From: CAIPFQ01 sp964641775
GTDB taxonomy: Bacteria; Chlamydiota; Chlamydiia; Chlamydiales; SM23-39
NCBI GenBank assembly: GCA_964641775.1
Contig: CAZXLK010000079.1
Span: 1 to 6,988 of the forward strand
Direction: 5' to 3'
DNA length: 6,988 bases
A model generated the notes under the pieces. That model saw only the letters and a program-made list of their open reading frames with translations. It was not told where the DNA came from and ran no database searches. Shown piece after piece: positions 6,325 through 6,988 of the stretch; positions within the stretch are counted from its first letter, which is position 1; each line of letters starts with the position of its first letter. The translations under genes were made by a program, and so were the position numbers.

Positions 6325-6585
6325 ATGGCAACGAAACAAAAAAATTCAAAGTTTATGCAGCCAATGAAACCAAGCAAAGATTTGGCAGCAGTAGTAGGTG
6401 ATGGGCCAATGCCTAGAACTGAAGTGACAAAAAAACTTTGGGCTTATATCAAAAAACACAACTTGCAAGACAAGAAAAATAGGAGAAACATCAATCCTGA
6501 TGATAACCTCCAAAAAATCTTTGGCGGGAAAAAAGCAGTAAACATGTTTGAAATGACAAAGCTCGTCAACAAGCATCTTTCCTAA
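6325..6585 (+). CDS. SWIB/MDM2-domain protein, standalone (chlamydial CT460-type)
   Basis: The 86-residue protein is almost entirely one SWIB domain. After a basic N-terminal tail (residues 1-18) it shows LAAVVGDGPMPRTEVTKKLW (20-39), then YIKKHNLQD (41-49), a basic KKNRRNI stretch (50-56), D59-D60, KIFGGKK (64-70) and MFEMTKLVNKHL (74-85), the conserved order of the family. SWIB domains occur in eukaryotic SWI/SNF chromatin complexes and in MDM2, where they mediate protein contacts. In bacteria they are characteristic of chlamydiae, both as small proteins like this one and fused to topoisomerase I. A chromosome-associated role in the chlamydial cell, perhaps with DNA topology or the developmental cycle, is the usual suggestion but is inferred. 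The position next to truA and prfB matches C. trachomatis CT460 as I recall it. AAGGAG at 8-nt spacing supports the start. Confidence 0.96.
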   Translation: MATKQKNSKFMQPMKPSKDLAAVVGDGPMPRTEVTKKLWAYIKKHNLQDKKNRRNINPDDNLQKIFGGKKAVNMFEMTKLVNKHLS

Positions 6586-6604
6586 GATCTATTTTTCTGT
6601 TAAA

Positions 6605-6629
6605 ATCCCGGGTATTTTACACCCGGGAT
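6605..6629 (+). terminator. perfect 9-bp hairpin between the SWIB gene and truA
   Basis: ATCCCGGGT (6605-6613) pairs exactly with ACCCGGGAT (6621-6629) around a 7-nt A/T-rich loop, 20 nt after the SWIB stop. The plus-strand sequence after it (CACTTTG) has only a short T-run, so termination may be partial. The probable truA start at 6634 follows directly, so the right arm could also mask that gene's ribosome site. Confidence 0.6.
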
Positions 6630-6633
6630 CACT

Positions 6634-6988
6634 TTGTTACATAAAAATTTTATTAGGCGCTACAAACTAACGATTTCTTACGATGGAACAAATTATTCAG
6701 GCTGGCAAGTGCAGCCAAATGGGATTGCGATTCAGCCTCTCATTCAAAAAGCGCTCTCTACCATTCTTCGAGCTCCAATAACACTTACCGGCTCCGGAAG
6801 AACTGATGCAGGCGTCCATGCCCATGGCCAAACTGCCCATTTCGACGGCCCCGAGGATCTTAAACTCTGCCGCCATCTTGCATCTCTCAATGCCCTTCTC
6901 CCTTTTGATATCCGGATTTTACAAATCGATCCGGTAATCCCCGATTTTCACGCTAGATACTCTGCAGCCTCGAAAATCTACCACTACC
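6634..6988 (+). CDS. truA: tRNA pseudouridine synthase A (TruA), 5' part
   Basis: TruA converts uridine to pseudouridine at positions 38-40 of the tRNA anticodon arm. The 118 complete codons here, cut by the window end, include YDGTNYSGWQ (residues 16-25) and the catalytic block GSGRTDAGVHA (53-63), with the essential Asp at 58. HARYSA (107-112), before the break, matches the family's FHAR motif. No ATG or GTG is in frame between the upstream stop at 6601-6603 and the conserved core. TTG at 6634 puts the catalytic Asp at 58, against 60 in E. coli, so it is the best start; ATT at 6652 is the only other candidate. The ribosome site is poor, a GGGA inside the preceding hairpin. The gene lies 48 nt after the SWIB stop on the same strand and may be partly co-transcribed with it. 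The rest of the protein lies beyond position 6988. Confidence 0.94.
   Translation, partial: MLHKNFIRRYKLTISYDGTNYSGWQVQPNGIAIQPLIQKALSTILRAPITLTGSGRTDAGVHAHGQTAHFDGPEDLKLCRHLASLNALLPFDIRILQIDPVIPDFHARYSAASKIYHY

Overview
The window looks like a chromosomal segment of a chlamydia outside the genus Chlamydia (Parachlamydia/Waddlia/Simkania-like). The evidence is gene content and order. A standalone SWIB-domain protein is a chlamydial hallmark. The order yebC - GNAT acetyltransferase - prfB - SWIB - truA matches, from memory, the C. trachomatis order CT457 (yebC), CT458 (yhhY-type GNAT), CT459 (prfB), CT460 (SWIB), CT463 (truA). I ran no database search, so the genus is open.

Positions 31-3491 (minus strand) hold a five-gene unit read from right to left: prfB, two adjacent GNAT acetyltransferases, a SprT-like zinc metalloprotease and yebC. 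Three junctions are 4-nt ATGA overlaps and the last is a 14-nt overlap, so this is almost certainly one translationally coupled operon. prfB carries a textbook +1 programmed frameshift: 23 codons, UGA, then the main body in the +1 frame, giving a 363-residue RF2. A conceptual translation that starts at the internal ATG at 3376 loses the first 38 residues. The operon begins and ends with translation factors (RF2, YebC), with possible protein-modifying enzymes between.

Positions 3492-3674 form a divergent intergenic region. It is followed on the plus strand by a 118-aa, Ala/Gly-rich protein of unknown function with a strong Shine-Dalgarno and one clear hydrophobic segment (3675-4031). A GC-rich hairpin terminator follows it.

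Positions 4045-6114 (minus strand) encode a 689-aa UDPGP-family nucleotidyltransferase. It resembles plant plastid UDP-glucose pyrophosphorylase 3 (UGP3, the enzyme feeding sulfolipid synthesis) much more than ordinary bacterial GalU. Together with the 118-aa gene it lies between prfB and SWIB, which I recall as adjacent in Chlamydia. It is the most interesting item here because of the known gene sharing between chlamydiae and plastids.

Positions 6115-6324 are a second divergent intergenic region with a plausible promoter for the SWIB gene (6325-6585, plus). A perfect 9-bp hairpin follows, then the 5' part of truA (from 6634, plus, cut by the window end), which has no in-frame ATG and probably starts at TTG. 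I found no tRNA, rRNA, CRISPR array, insertion sequence or integrase.
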